Shown here in pieces: positions 7,059 through 13,544 of a stretch of DNA of 15,422 nt (the stretch's first letter is position 1; every line of letters starts with the position of its first letter). This stretch comes from an uncultured Bacilli bacterium. Its GTDB lineage: Bacteria > Bacillota_I > Bacilli_A > RF39 > UBA660. Made by a program: the position numbers and the translations under genes. The notes beneath the pieces were generated by a model. That model saw nothing but the letters and a program-made list of their open reading frames with translations, did not search any database and was not told the DNA's origin. The stretch is from positions 1-15,422 of the forward strand of contig CALVVH010000032.1 of assembly GCA_944363805.1 (NCBI GenBank), written 5' to 3'.

Positions 7059-7913
7059 ATGGAAAACAAAAAATTAGAAACAATAACAAAGTTATTTGAA
7101 GGTTCCCAAATAAGAAGTGTTTGGGATAATGAAAAAGAAGAATATTATTTTAGTGTGGTTGATGTAGTTAGTGCATTAACAACTGGTGACTATCAAAAAT
7201 CAAGAAATTATTGGAAATGGTTAAAAGGAAAATTAATTGATGAGGGTAGTGAATTGGTTAGTAAAACTAACCAGTTGAAAATGAAAGCACAAGATGGAAA
7301 AATGAGAGATACAGATGTACTCGATACCAAAGGTATTTTAAGACTTATTGAATCAGTTCCATCACCTAAAGCTGAACCATTTAAGTTATGGTTAGCATCA
7401 TTAGGTAACGAAAGAATTAATGAAGTATTTAATCCGGAGTTAGCAATTAATAGAGCGATTGATTATTATCGGAGTAGAGGTTATGATGATGAATGGATTG
7501 AAGCAAGACTTAAAGGCATAATCAATCGTAATAAACTTACTGATGCCTGGAAAAGTGCAGGAATTACTGAAGGATATGAATTTGGAGTTCTCACTAACGA
7601 AATATATAAAGAGTGGTCTGGTATGACTGCAAAAGAGTATAAGGATTTTAAGGGGCTAAGAAAAGAATCTTTGCGAGATAATATGTCTGATATTGAAATA
7701 GCTCTTACAGATTTAGGTGAAATAGCTACTAGAGAGCTTGTAAAAGAACATAAACCACATGGCTTAAAGGAAAATAAGAAAATTGCACAAGCAGGTGGTA
7801 ATGTTGCGAAAGTTGCTAAAGATAATCTTGAAGAAAAATTAGGTAAGTCTATTGTTTCTAAGCAAAATAAATTAAATTATAAATATATGGATGATTCTAA
7901 ATTAATTGAATAG
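7059..7913 (+). CDS. BRO-N domain (phage antirepressor-like) protein
   Basis: This 284-residue protein starts at ATG 7059, 5 nt after AAGGAAGG. Residues 12-118 match the BRO-N/Rha-like DNA-binding domain: IRSVWDNEKEEYYFSVVDVVSAL, the tryptophan-rich YWKWLKGKL, and LRLIESVPSPKAEPFKLWLA. The remaining C-terminal region (about 125-284) contains YYRSRGYDDEWIEARLK, a segment around EWSGMTAKEYKDFKGL and LRDNMSDIEIALTDLGE. This is the C-terminal half common to a stand-alone bacterial version of the family found in many gut bacteria. Viral and phage members act in DNA binding or antirepression; the role of the stand-alone bacterial form is not known. No other phage gene is in the window, so it is an isolated accessory gene among housekeeping genes. 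Its long leader suggests separate control. I see no terminator directly after it. Confidence 0.85.
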   Translation: MENKKLETITKLFEGSQIRSVWDNEKEEYYFSVVDVVSALTTGDYQKSRNYWKWLKGKLIDEGSELVSKTNQLKMKAQDGKMRDTDVLDTKGILRLIESVPSPKAEPFKLWLASLGNERINEVFNPELAINRAIDYYRSRGYDDEWIEARLKGIINRNKLTDAWKSAGITEGYEFGVLTNEIYKEWSGMTAKEYKDFKGLRKESLRDNMSDIEIALTDLGEIATRELVKEHKPHGLKENKKIAQAGGNVAKVAKDNLEEKLGKSIVSKQNKLNYKYMDDSKLIE

Positions 7914-7935
7914 GATAAAGAAAATATTTATTTGC

Positions 7936-7964
7936 TAGACAAAAATGGGTAAATATGATAAATT
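7936..7964 (+). promoter_or_regulatory. Probable promoter of dusB
   Basis: TAGACA (7936-7941), a 17-bp spacer and TAAATT (7959-7964) preceded by TGA as an extended -10. The start would be near 7971. An A/T inverted repeat (TTAAAAT with ATTTTAA, about 7969-7991) lies in the leader just before the ribosome site. Confidence 0.45.
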
Positions 7965-8001
7965 AGATTAAAATTTTTACTTTAATTTTAAGGTGGTAAA
8001 T

Positions 8002-9003
8002 ATGAAATGGAATATTGGTAATGTTGAAATTAAAAATCAAGTAGTTTTAGCTCCAATGGCAGGAGTTTCTAATCCAACATATATGAAAATATGTGAAGAT
8101 ATGGGTGTGGGTTATGTAGTTACGGAACTTATTAGTGCTGAGGCTATATCTCGTAATAATCAAAAGACATTAGAAATGTTAAAGGGAATTGAAAATTTGA
8201 AAATTCCTGTTGCTATTCAAATATTTGGATCTAATCCTGAGGTTATGGCGACGGCCGCAAAGATTATAAATGAATTATATCCTAAGGCAATAATCGATAT
8301 TAATATGGGGTGTCCTGTGCCAAAGGTTGCTTTAAAAAATGAAGCGGGAAGTGCACTTCTTAAAAATCCGGATAGAATAGAAAAAATTGTATCAGCGGTA
8401 GTTCAAGCTGTAGATGCCCCAGTTACTGTAAAGATTCGTAGTGGTTGGGATGAATCTAGTATCAATGCTTGTGAAGTGGCTAAAATTATTGAAAGGGCTG
8501 GGGCTAAAGCAATAGCAATTCATGCACGGACTAGAGCTCAAGGTTATAGTGGTAAAGCAAACTGGCAAATAATTAAAGATGTAGTTGAGTCAGTTGAAAT
8601 TCCTGTCATAGGTAATGGCGATATTTTGTCTTGTTACGATGCCAAGAGAATGCTTGATGAGACTGGTTGTAGTGCCGTTATGATTGGTCGAGGTGTTATG
8701 GGTAATCCTTGGTTAATTAGAGAATGTGTTAATTATTTGGAAAGTGGAGAAGAACCTAAAAATATTATGTGTGATGAAAGAATCGATATGATGAAATATC
8801 ATTTGCAAGAATTAATAAAAGATAAATGTGAGAAACAAGCTGTTTTAGAAATGCGAGGACATATACTTAATTATTTAAAAGGATTACCAGAGAATAAAGA
8901 AATAAAGAAACAAATATGTGAATGTAAAACTAGTACGGAAATTTTGAATGTACTAGAAAATTATCGAAATAAATTAAAGAACGACTTGGTTGGTGGAAAC
9001 TAA
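8002..9003 (+). CDS. dusB: tRNA-dihydrouridine synthase, DusB type
   Basis: Dus enzymes use FMN and NADPH to reduce specific uridines in tRNA to dihydrouridine. The ATG at 8002 is chosen because AAGGTGG (7990-7996) is 5 nt upstream; a GTG at 7993 lies inside that ribosome site. The product is 333 residues, a normal length. Motifs are LAPMAGVSN near the N-terminus, DINMGCPVPKV with the catalytic Cys (C104), KIRSGW, AIHARTRAQGYSG, and the FMN-phosphate loops GNGDI and IGRGVMGNPW. A small helical C-terminal domain (about 240-333) completes the fold. Subfamily assignment to DusB follows from the overall pattern in Gram-positive bacteria and is an inference. The gene is convergent with murC; its terminator contains its own stop codon. 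Confidence 0.93.
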   Translation: MKWNIGNVEIKNQVVLAPMAGVSNPTYMKICEDMGVGYVVTELISAEAISRNNQKTLEMLKGIENLKIPVAIQIFGSNPEVMATAAKIINELYPKAIIDINMGCPVPKVALKNEAGSALLKNPDRIEKIVSAVVQAVDAPVTVKIRSGWDESSINACEVAKIIERAGAKAIAIHARTRAQGYSGKANWQIIKDVVESVEIPVIGNGDILSCYDAKRMLDETGCSAVMIGRGVMGNPWLIRECVNYLESGEEPKNIMCDERIDMMKYHLQELIKDKCEKQAVLEMRGHILNYLKGLPENKEIKKQICECKTSTEILNVLENYRNKLKNDLVGGN

Positions 9004-9017
9004 GTCGTTTTGATTTT
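8980..9017 (+). terminator. Intrinsic terminator of dusB
   Basis: AACGACTTGGTT (8980-8991) pairs with AACTAAGTCGTT (8998-9009), with one G-T pair, around GGTGGA, then TTGATTTT. The TAA stop of dusB (9001-9003) lies inside the right arm. Confidence 0.88.
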
Positions 9018-9051
9018 ATTCAATTATTTCTTTTGTACTACTTTTGGCAAA

Positions 9052-9084
9052 TGAAAAAGATTTAGTTTTCTTTAACTAAATCTT
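9052..9084 (-). terminator. Intrinsic terminator of murC
   Basis: A perfect 11-bp stem (AAGATTTAGTT 9057-9067 with AACTAAATCTT 9074-9084) with a 6-nt loop. On the minus strand it is followed by TTTCAT after a stem ending in TT, giving the U tract. The murC stop codon (9062-9064) is within the stem. Confidence 0.85.
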
Positions 9085-10426
9085 GACTTATTTTATTAAC
9101 TGGTCCTGCTCCAACAGTGATGACTAAATCTTTTTCTTGCACGTTATTTTTTATATAATCAGTTATTTTAGCAAATGAATCTAAATATATTACGTTAGGA
9201 TTCTTTTCTTTTATTTTATCTACTAACATATCTTCACTAATATTAAAAGTATTTATTTCTCTAGCTGGATAGATTGGAGCAATGATGATATTGTCAAATT
9301 TAGATAATACATCTGCAAAAGCATCAAGGTGTTCTTTAGTTCTAGAGTAAGTATGGGATTGGAATATACAGTAGTCTTTATTATGTTTAACTTCCTTAAC
9401 TGATTCTAAAGTAGTTTTAATTTCAGTAGGGTGATGGGCATAATCATCATAAATATAAGCTCCATTATATGTTCCGAGATATTCAAATCTTCTTCCTACA
9501 CCACGATATTTTTCTAAACCATTTTTAATTGTATTAATATCCTTAATATAGTTATAGCTTAGTGCAAATGCTGCAAGAGTATTATAAATGTTATGATAGC
9601 CATTGATATTTAAATTGATTGTTGTTAATAATTCATCATGATAGTAGATATCAAAACTATAATGACCTAGATCATTTTTACTAATATTTTTAGCCATAAA
9701 GTCGGAATTATTTTTTATACCATAGGTAATTATTTTTCCTTCATAACCATTTTCGACATTATTAGAATTAGCATCATCGTTATTTTTGACTAGGATACCA
9801 TTTTCAGGTAGTAAATTAACATATTTATTGAATGATTTTTTAATATTATCTAAGTTTTTGAAATAATCTAAGTGATCATTATCAATGTTAGTAATAATTA
9901 TACTGGTAGGATGAAAATGAAGGAATGAATCAACATATTCGCATGATTCCATGATTAAATAATTGTTATCTCCGATGTGCGTATTGCCATTTATTTGAGA
10001 TAACATAGCACCGATTTGAATCGTCGGATTTAATTGGGCTTCAAGAAATATTAAAGAGACCATACCAGTTGTAGTGCTTTTGCCATGAGTTCCGGATATA
10101 CATAGACAATTTTGATATTCTTGGGATATGATTCCTAGAAATTCAGCTCGTTCATAATTTTCTTTGTTAAGTTTTTTAGTTTCTATTCGTTCTGGATCAT
10201 CTTCATGGATGGCTGCAGTATAAACAACAATATCAGCATTTTCGATCATTTCAGGATGATGACCGTATTTAATAGTCATACCATCTTCAGATAATTTTTG
10301 AGTAAGTTCACTTTCAGTGATATCACTTCCTGTAATATTAGCTCCGAGTGATTTAACAATTTCGGCGATTCCACTCATCGAAATGCCTCCGATACCAATG
10401 AAATGGATAGTTTTATTTTGAAACAT
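9062..10426 (-). CDS. murC: UDP-N-acetylmuramate--L-alanine ligase
   Basis: MurC adds L-alanine to UDP-MurNAc using ATP, the first step of the peptidoglycan stem peptide, in the cytoplasm. The 454 residues show the three-domain Mur ligase layout. There is an N-terminal dinucleotide-type fold (HFIGIGGISMSGIAE, residues 8-22). The ATP loop is SGTHGKSTTT (111-120, with Ser where many have Thr), followed by ESCEYVDSFL, TNIDNDHLDYF, and the C-terminal GRRFEYLG and DDYAHHPTEI. The start is ATG 10426-10424 with a strong AAGGAGG about 6 nt upstream. The presence of murC indicates a cell wall, which argues against a wall-less mollicute. The gene is transcribed alone from a divergent promoter region shared with nrdD. 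The last codons are encoded in its terminator stem. Confidence 0.96.
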   Translation of the reverse strand: MFQNKTIHFIGIGGISMSGIAEIVKSLGANITGSDITESELTQKLSEDGMTIKYGHHPEMIENADIVVYTAAIHEDDPERIETKKLNKENYERAEFLGIISQEYQNCLCISGTHGKSTTTGMVSLIFLEAQLNPTIQIGAMLSQINGNTHIGDNNYLIMESCEYVDSFLHFHPTSIIITNIDNDHLDYFKNLDNIKKSFNKYVNLLPENGILVKNNDDANSNNVENGYEGKIITYGIKNNSDFMAKNISKNDLGHYSFDIYYHDELLTTINLNINGYHNIYNTLAAFALSYNYIKDINTIKNGLEKYRGVGRRFEYLGTYNGAYIYDDYAHHPTEIKTTLESVKEVKHNKDYCIFQSHTYSRTKEHLDAFADVLSKFDNIIIAPIYPAREINTFNISEDMLVDKIKEKNPNVIYLDSFAKITDYIKNNVQEKDLVITVGAGPVNKISQDLVKEN

Positions 10427-10451
10427 ATTTTACCTCCTTAAGTTCTATTAT

Positions 10452-10479
10452 ATTATAACAAAATATCTAAAAACTGCAA
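10452..10479 (-). promoter_or_regulatory. Promoter of murC
   Basis: On the minus strand TTGCAG (10479-10474), a 16-bp spacer, then TGTTATAAT, an extended and perfect -10 (TATAAT 10457-10452). The start would be near 10445, about 19 nt before the ATG and just ahead of AAGGAGG. Confidence 0.7.
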
Positions 10480-10503
10480 TAAATTAGTAAATTTTTACTA
10501 TAA

Positions 10504-10527
10504 TTTACACTGAGAAAAATGTGTAAA
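10504..10527. repeat. Inverted repeat in the murC-nrdD intergenic region
   Basis: TTTACAC (10504-10510) and GTGTAAA (10521-10527) form perfect 7-bp arms separated by 10 bp, with centres about 17 bp apart. The layout suits a dimeric repressor site. It lies upstream of the murC promoter and far upstream of the nrdD promoters. It does not clearly resemble the NrdR box I know. Confidence 0.35.
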
Positions 10528-10549
10528 ATTCTTGATATGTAAATTTTGT

Positions 10550-10607
10550 AAAAAATCAAAAATTAAAAAAAGTAAAAAAATGTCAAAAAAGCAAAAAAAT
10601 GAAAAAA
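10550..10607. other. Cluster of seven A-tracts upstream of nrdD
   Basis: Runs of 5-7 A begin at about 10550, 10558, 10565, 10574, 10585, 10593 and 10602, spaced 7-11 bp apart, followed by a T6 tract (10613-10618). Such tracts can bend DNA or act as an UP-element-like activator. The spacing is shorter and less regular than a 10.5-bp helical repeat, so strong bending is uncertain. The rest of the 358-bp gap (10427-10785) holds the murC and nrdD promoters and the inverted repeat; I see no gene in it. Confidence 0.4.
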
Positions 10608-10638
10608 TGTTGTTTTTTAGCGTACTTATGCTGCAAAA

Positions 10639-10647
10639 TGATATAAT
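10639..10647 (+). promoter_or_regulatory. Upstream extended -10 promoter candidate for nrdD (P1)
   Basis: TGATATAAT with a perfect TATAAT (10642-10647) directly downstream of the A-tract cluster, but no convincing -35. Its start would be near 10654, giving a leader of about 130 nt. The imperfect palindrome AGCGTACTTATGCT (about 10619-10632) lies in its -35 area. Confidence 0.45.
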
Positions 10648-10728
10648 GGCAAAAAAATCCAATTTGAAAAATATAGGTGAAAACTTAAAAAAATAAAAAA
10701 AGAAAAAATTTGATTTTCAAAAAAATGA

Positions 10729-10757
10729 TAGACTTTTTCTAATCAGTATACTATAAT
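10729..10757 (+). promoter_or_regulatory. Proximal promoter of nrdD (P2)
   Basis: TAGACT (10729-10734), exactly 17 bp, then TATAAT (10752-10757). The start near 10764 gives a leader of about 22 nt with AAGGAAGG and AGGGTG before the ATG at 10786. The spacer ends in the 8-bp palindrome AGTATACT (10745-10752). Confidence 0.7.
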
Positions 10758-10785
10758 GAAATCGTAAGGAAGGTAGGGTGTAGAT

Positions 10786-13104
10786 ATGCCAAATATAGAA
10801 GAAGAATTATTTGAGACTATTAAAGTTGTCAAGAGAAATGGTTCTAAAGTAGATTTCAACGGAACGAAAATAGCAATGGCTATTAAAAAAGGCTTTGATA
10901 GTATCAGAGAAACTGATGAAGATGGCGAAGAAAGAACCAAATATGGTTCGAGTGATATCCAAAAAGTTTATCAGGATGTCATAAACAAAATCAGCAATGA
11001 TTATGCTGAAAAAGAAAAAATTAAGATTGAAGAAATTCAAGATATTATCGAAGACACTTTAAAAAGTGATGGTTATCAAGATGTCTTTGAAAGTTTTGCT
11101 GATTATCGAGAAAAAAGAGCTCAATCAAGAGCAGCTTTTACAGAAGATAAAAGAAGTCATAAGTTTTTAAAAACTTTGGAAGGTTTAGCTTTAAAAAGCG
11201 CTGCTGAAGATGATGCAAAAAGAGAAAATGGTAATATTGATGGTAACTCAGCAATGGGGACAATGTTACAATTTGGTTCTAATGTATCAAAAGAATTTTC
11301 GAAAACTTATTTGATGAAGAAAAAGTTTGCTGATGCTCATGATGATGGTTATATTCATATTCATGATATGGATTTCTTAGCAATGGGTACAACAACTTGT
11401 ATGCAAATTGATTTGGATAAGCTATTTAAAAATGGTTTTTCAACTGGTCATGGACACTTAAGAGAACCAAATGATATTATGTCTTATTCAGCTTTAGCAG
11501 CGATAGCTATTCAATCAAATCAAAACGATCAACATGGTGGTCAAAGTATTCCAGCATTTGATTATTATTTAGCACCTGGTGTGTTAAAAACATTTAAGAA
11601 AATGCTAAAAAATATGATTAAGGACTATATCGATTTAGAAGATATCAATGATTTTATTAATCCTAATGTTTTAGAAAGAGAGATTAGTAAAATAAATACA
11701 ATTGATATTGGGGTAGAGTACTTTGAAAAGTTTTATAAAGAGTCAGAACTTTTAAAAAGAATGTTTGAAATGTCTATTAATAAAGCTAGAGAAAAGACAG
11801 ATAAGAGAACATATCAAGCAATGGAAGCATTTGTTCATAACTTAAATACAATGCATTCTAGAGCAGGAGCACAAGTGCCATTTTCTTCAATAAATTTTGG
11901 TACTGATACATCAAGTGAGGGAAGAATGGTTACGAAAAACTATATGCTTGCTGCTGAAGCAGGACTTGGGCATGGAGAAACACCAATATTCCCAATATCA
12001 ATATTTAAAGTAAAAGAAGGGGTTAACTATAATCCCGAAGACCCTAACTACGATTTATTTAAATTAAGTTTAAGAGTATCAGCAAAGAGATTATTTCCTA
12101 ACTGGTCATTCTTAGATTCAAGTTTTAATAAACCATATTATAAAGAAGGAGATTACCGAACAGAAGTCGGCTACATGGGATGTCGGACGAGAGTGCTAGG
12201 TAATGTGGCTGATCCTGATAAACAAATAACTCCAGGTCGTGGTAATTTGTCATTTACTTCAATTAATTTACCAAGACTAGGTATCAAGCATGGTATTGTG
12301 GGAGTAAATGCTTTAGAAAAAGCTGATATTAAAGGTTTTTATGAAGAATTAGATGAGTTAATGGATTTAGTAAAAGACCAATTGTTAGAAAGATTTGAAA
12401 TCCAATGCAATAAGAGAGTATATAATTTTCCATTCTTGATGGGACAAGGTGTTTGGATGGATAGTGATAGATTAAAACCAACTGATAAGGTTAAGAAAGT
12501 ATTGAAACATGGTACTTTATCAATCGGTTTCATTGGTTTGGCGGAATGTTTAAAGGCTTTAGTTGGTAAACATCACGGTGAAGATGAAAAAGCTCGTAAG
12601 CTTGGAGAAGAAATAGTTTCTCATATGCGTAAACGGTGTGATGAATATGCTCAAAAATATAATTTGAATTTTACATTGTTGGCAACACCAGCGGAAGGTT
12701 TGTCAGGAAGATTTGTAAATATCGATAGAGATATTTATGGTAAGATACCAGGAGTTACTGATAAGGCTTATTATACCAATTCATTCCATGTTCCAGTATA
12801 TTATAATATTTCAATTGCAGATAAACTAGCAATTGAAGGAAAGTTCCATAAATATACTAATGCCGGACATATAAGTTATATTGAACTTGATGGTGATCCA
12901 TCAGATAATTTAGATGCTTTTGAAAGTATTGTAAGAATAATGCATGATAGTGATATTGGATATGGAGCAATTAACCATCCAGTAGATAGAGATCCAGTTT
13001 GCGGTTATGTTGGAATTATTAAAGATGTTTGTCCACGTTGTGGAAGAAGAGCTGGGGAACCAGTAAGTGTAGATTTATTAAAAAGATTAGAAGGGAAGGA
13101 ATAA
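10786..13104 (+). CDS. nrdD: Anaerobic ribonucleoside-triphosphate reductase, main subunit without the glycyl radical tail
   Basis: Class III ribonucleotide reductase makes deoxynucleotides without oxygen. The 772 residues begin with an ATP-cone (about 11-105; KVVKRNGSKVDFNGTKIAMA), the allosteric activity site. The ten-stranded barrel follows: GTTTCMQIDLDKL (C205), HGGQSIPAFDYYLAPGV (250-266), HSRAGAQVPFSSINFGT (357-373) and GYMGCRTRV, where C466 is the likely thiyl radical Cys. The C-terminal part holds a zinc-site segment with three Cys (C739, C749, C752: PVCGY and CPRCG). The chain then stops at 772, before the RxxGY glycyl radical motif that should close every NrdD. That motif is encoded by the next gene, 5 bp downstream in another frame. 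The body looks complete otherwise. The activase NrdG is not in the window. The start is ATG 10786 after AGGGTG. Confidence 0.93.
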   Translation: MPNIEEELFETIKVVKRNGSKVDFNGTKIAMAIKKGFDSIRETDEDGEERTKYGSSDIQKVYQDVINKISNDYAEKEKIKIEEIQDIIEDTLKSDGYQDVFESFADYREKRAQSRAAFTEDKRSHKFLKTLEGLALKSAAEDDAKRENGNIDGNSAMGTMLQFGSNVSKEFSKTYLMKKKFADAHDDGYIHIHDMDFLAMGTTTCMQIDLDKLFKNGFSTGHGHLREPNDIMSYSALAAIAIQSNQNDQHGGQSIPAFDYYLAPGVLKTFKKMLKNMIKDYIDLEDINDFINPNVLEREISKINTIDIGVEYFEKFYKESELLKRMFEMSINKAREKTDKRTYQAMEAFVHNLNTMHSRAGAQVPFSSINFGTDTSSEGRMVTKNYMLAAEAGLGHGETPIFPISIFKVKEGVNYNPEDPNYDLFKLSLRVSAKRLFPNWSFLDSSFNKPYYKEGDYRTEVGYMGCRTRVLGNVADPDKQITPGRGNLSFTSINLPRLGIKHGIVGVNALEKADIKGFYEELDELMDLVKDQLLERFEIQCNKRVYNFPFLMGQGVWMDSDRLKPTDKVKKVLKHGTLSIGFIGLAECLKALVGKHHGEDEKARKLGEEIVSHMRKRCDEYAQKYNLNFTLLATPAEGLSGRFVNIDRDIYGKIPGVTDKAYYTNSFHVPVYYNISIADKLAIEGKFHKYTNAGHISYIELDGDPSDNLDAFESIVRIMHDSDIGYGAINHPVDRDPVCGYVGIIKDVCPRCGRRAGEPVSVDLLKRLEGKE

Positions 13105-13109
13105 TTATT

Positions 13110-13304
13110 ATGAAAAATGAAAACAAAGTTACAGAAGAAGTAAAAAGAGAAAGAATGACAGGTGAAGGAGTAGGTTTTGAAAGCATTAGAAGAATAACTG
13201 GTTATTTAGTTGGAACAGTTGACAGATTCAATAATGCTAAAAGAGCTGAAGAACATGACCGTGTGAAACACACTTTTGGTACTTGTTCATGTAGCAATGA
13301 CTAG
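13110..13304 (+). CDS. Detached glycyl radical domain of NrdD (64-aa separate subunit)
   Basis: This 64-residue protein contains ESIRRITGYLVGTVDRFNNA (24-43) and then AEEHDRVKH. In one-piece Firmicute NrdD proteins this block is the C-terminus, and the Gly of RITGY (G31 here) is the residue that NrdG converts to a radical. Here it starts with its own ATG at 13110. An AAGGGAAGGA ribosome site inside the end of the upstream gene lies 9 nt before it, and the gap to the upstream stop is 5 bp. The frame is -1 relative to the body. Residues 1-22 are a charged linker, and the end, GTCSCSND, has a Cys pair of unknown use. Coupled translation and non-covalent docking into the NrdD barrel are inferred, by analogy with YfiD/GrcA, the spare glycyl radical domain of pyruvate formate-lyase. 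The alternatives are a frameshift mutation or assembly error in a linker. Confidence 0.88.
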   Translation: MKNENKVTEEVKRERMTGEGVGFESIRRITGYLVGTVDRFNNAKRAEEHDRVKHTFGTCSCSND

Positions 13305-13325
13305 GGAAACCTAGTTTTTTTTATT
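13300..13325 (+). terminator. Intrinsic terminator of the nrdD pair
   Basis: ACTAGG (13300-13305), GAAA loop, CCTAGT (13310-13315), then a long T run. The TAG stop of the small subunit (13302-13304) is inside the left arm. It ends a two-gene transcript and separates it from the surface-protein gene. Confidence 0.87.
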
Positions 13326-13421
13326 TTTTCTTTTATTTTCTTAACGTATGTCAATTATTTGTAAATTTTTCGCTCTTTTTGACGCTTTTTCGGACAGAAA
13401 AAATAAGTAGTCATTAAATCT

Positions 13422-13439
13422 AAAAATCAATTGATTTTT
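13422..13439. repeat. Perfect 18-bp palindrome over the surface-protein promoter
   Basis: AAAAATCAATTGATTTTT reads the same on both strands, and its right half contains the -35 hexamer TTGATT (13431-13436). With no loop it is better seen as a protein-binding site than as a terminator. The rest of the 240-bp gap between 13305 and 13544 holds the nrdD terminator, this site, a promoter and a leader hairpin; no gene is seen. Confidence 0.45.
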
Positions 13440-13459
13440 TTGCATTTTTTTGATACAAT
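13431..13459 (+). promoter_or_regulatory. Promoter of the surface-protein gene
   Basis: TTGATT (13431-13436), a 17-bp spacer, then TACAAT (13454-13459) preceded by TGA as an extended -10. The start near 13466 gives a leader of about 80 nt. Confidence 0.7.
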
Positions 13460-13491
13460 GAGGAAAAATAAGGGGAATTTGTAAAACCTAT

Positions 13492-13519
13492 TTTGTTCGC
13501 GCGATTAAATTGCAACAAA
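13492..13519 (+). other. Leader hairpin of the surface-protein gene
   Basis: TTTGTT (13492-13497) pairs with AACAAA (13514-13519). GC (13499-13500) adds two pairs with GC (13512-13513) across a one-base bulge, around an 11-nt loop. It sits 7 bp before the AAGGAAGG ribosome site (13527-13534) and could affect mRNA stability or initiation. Evidence is limited to base pairing. Confidence 0.3.
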
Positions 13520-13544
13520 GAAGTTGAAGGAAGGATTGATGTAA

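Noticed and set aside
7059..7913. Prophage remnant
   Set aside because: The BRO-N gene is the only phage-like gene, with no integrase, structural genes or attachment repeats in view.
10427..10785. NrdR box upstream of nrdD
   Set aside because: None of the inverted repeats present resembles the NrdR consensus closely enough (ACACwATATmTwGTGT-like).
13029..13109. Upstream in-frame extension of the small glycyl radical gene to 13029
   Set aside because: It would overlap the NrdD zinc-site codons in another frame and has no ribosome site; ATG 13110 has one.
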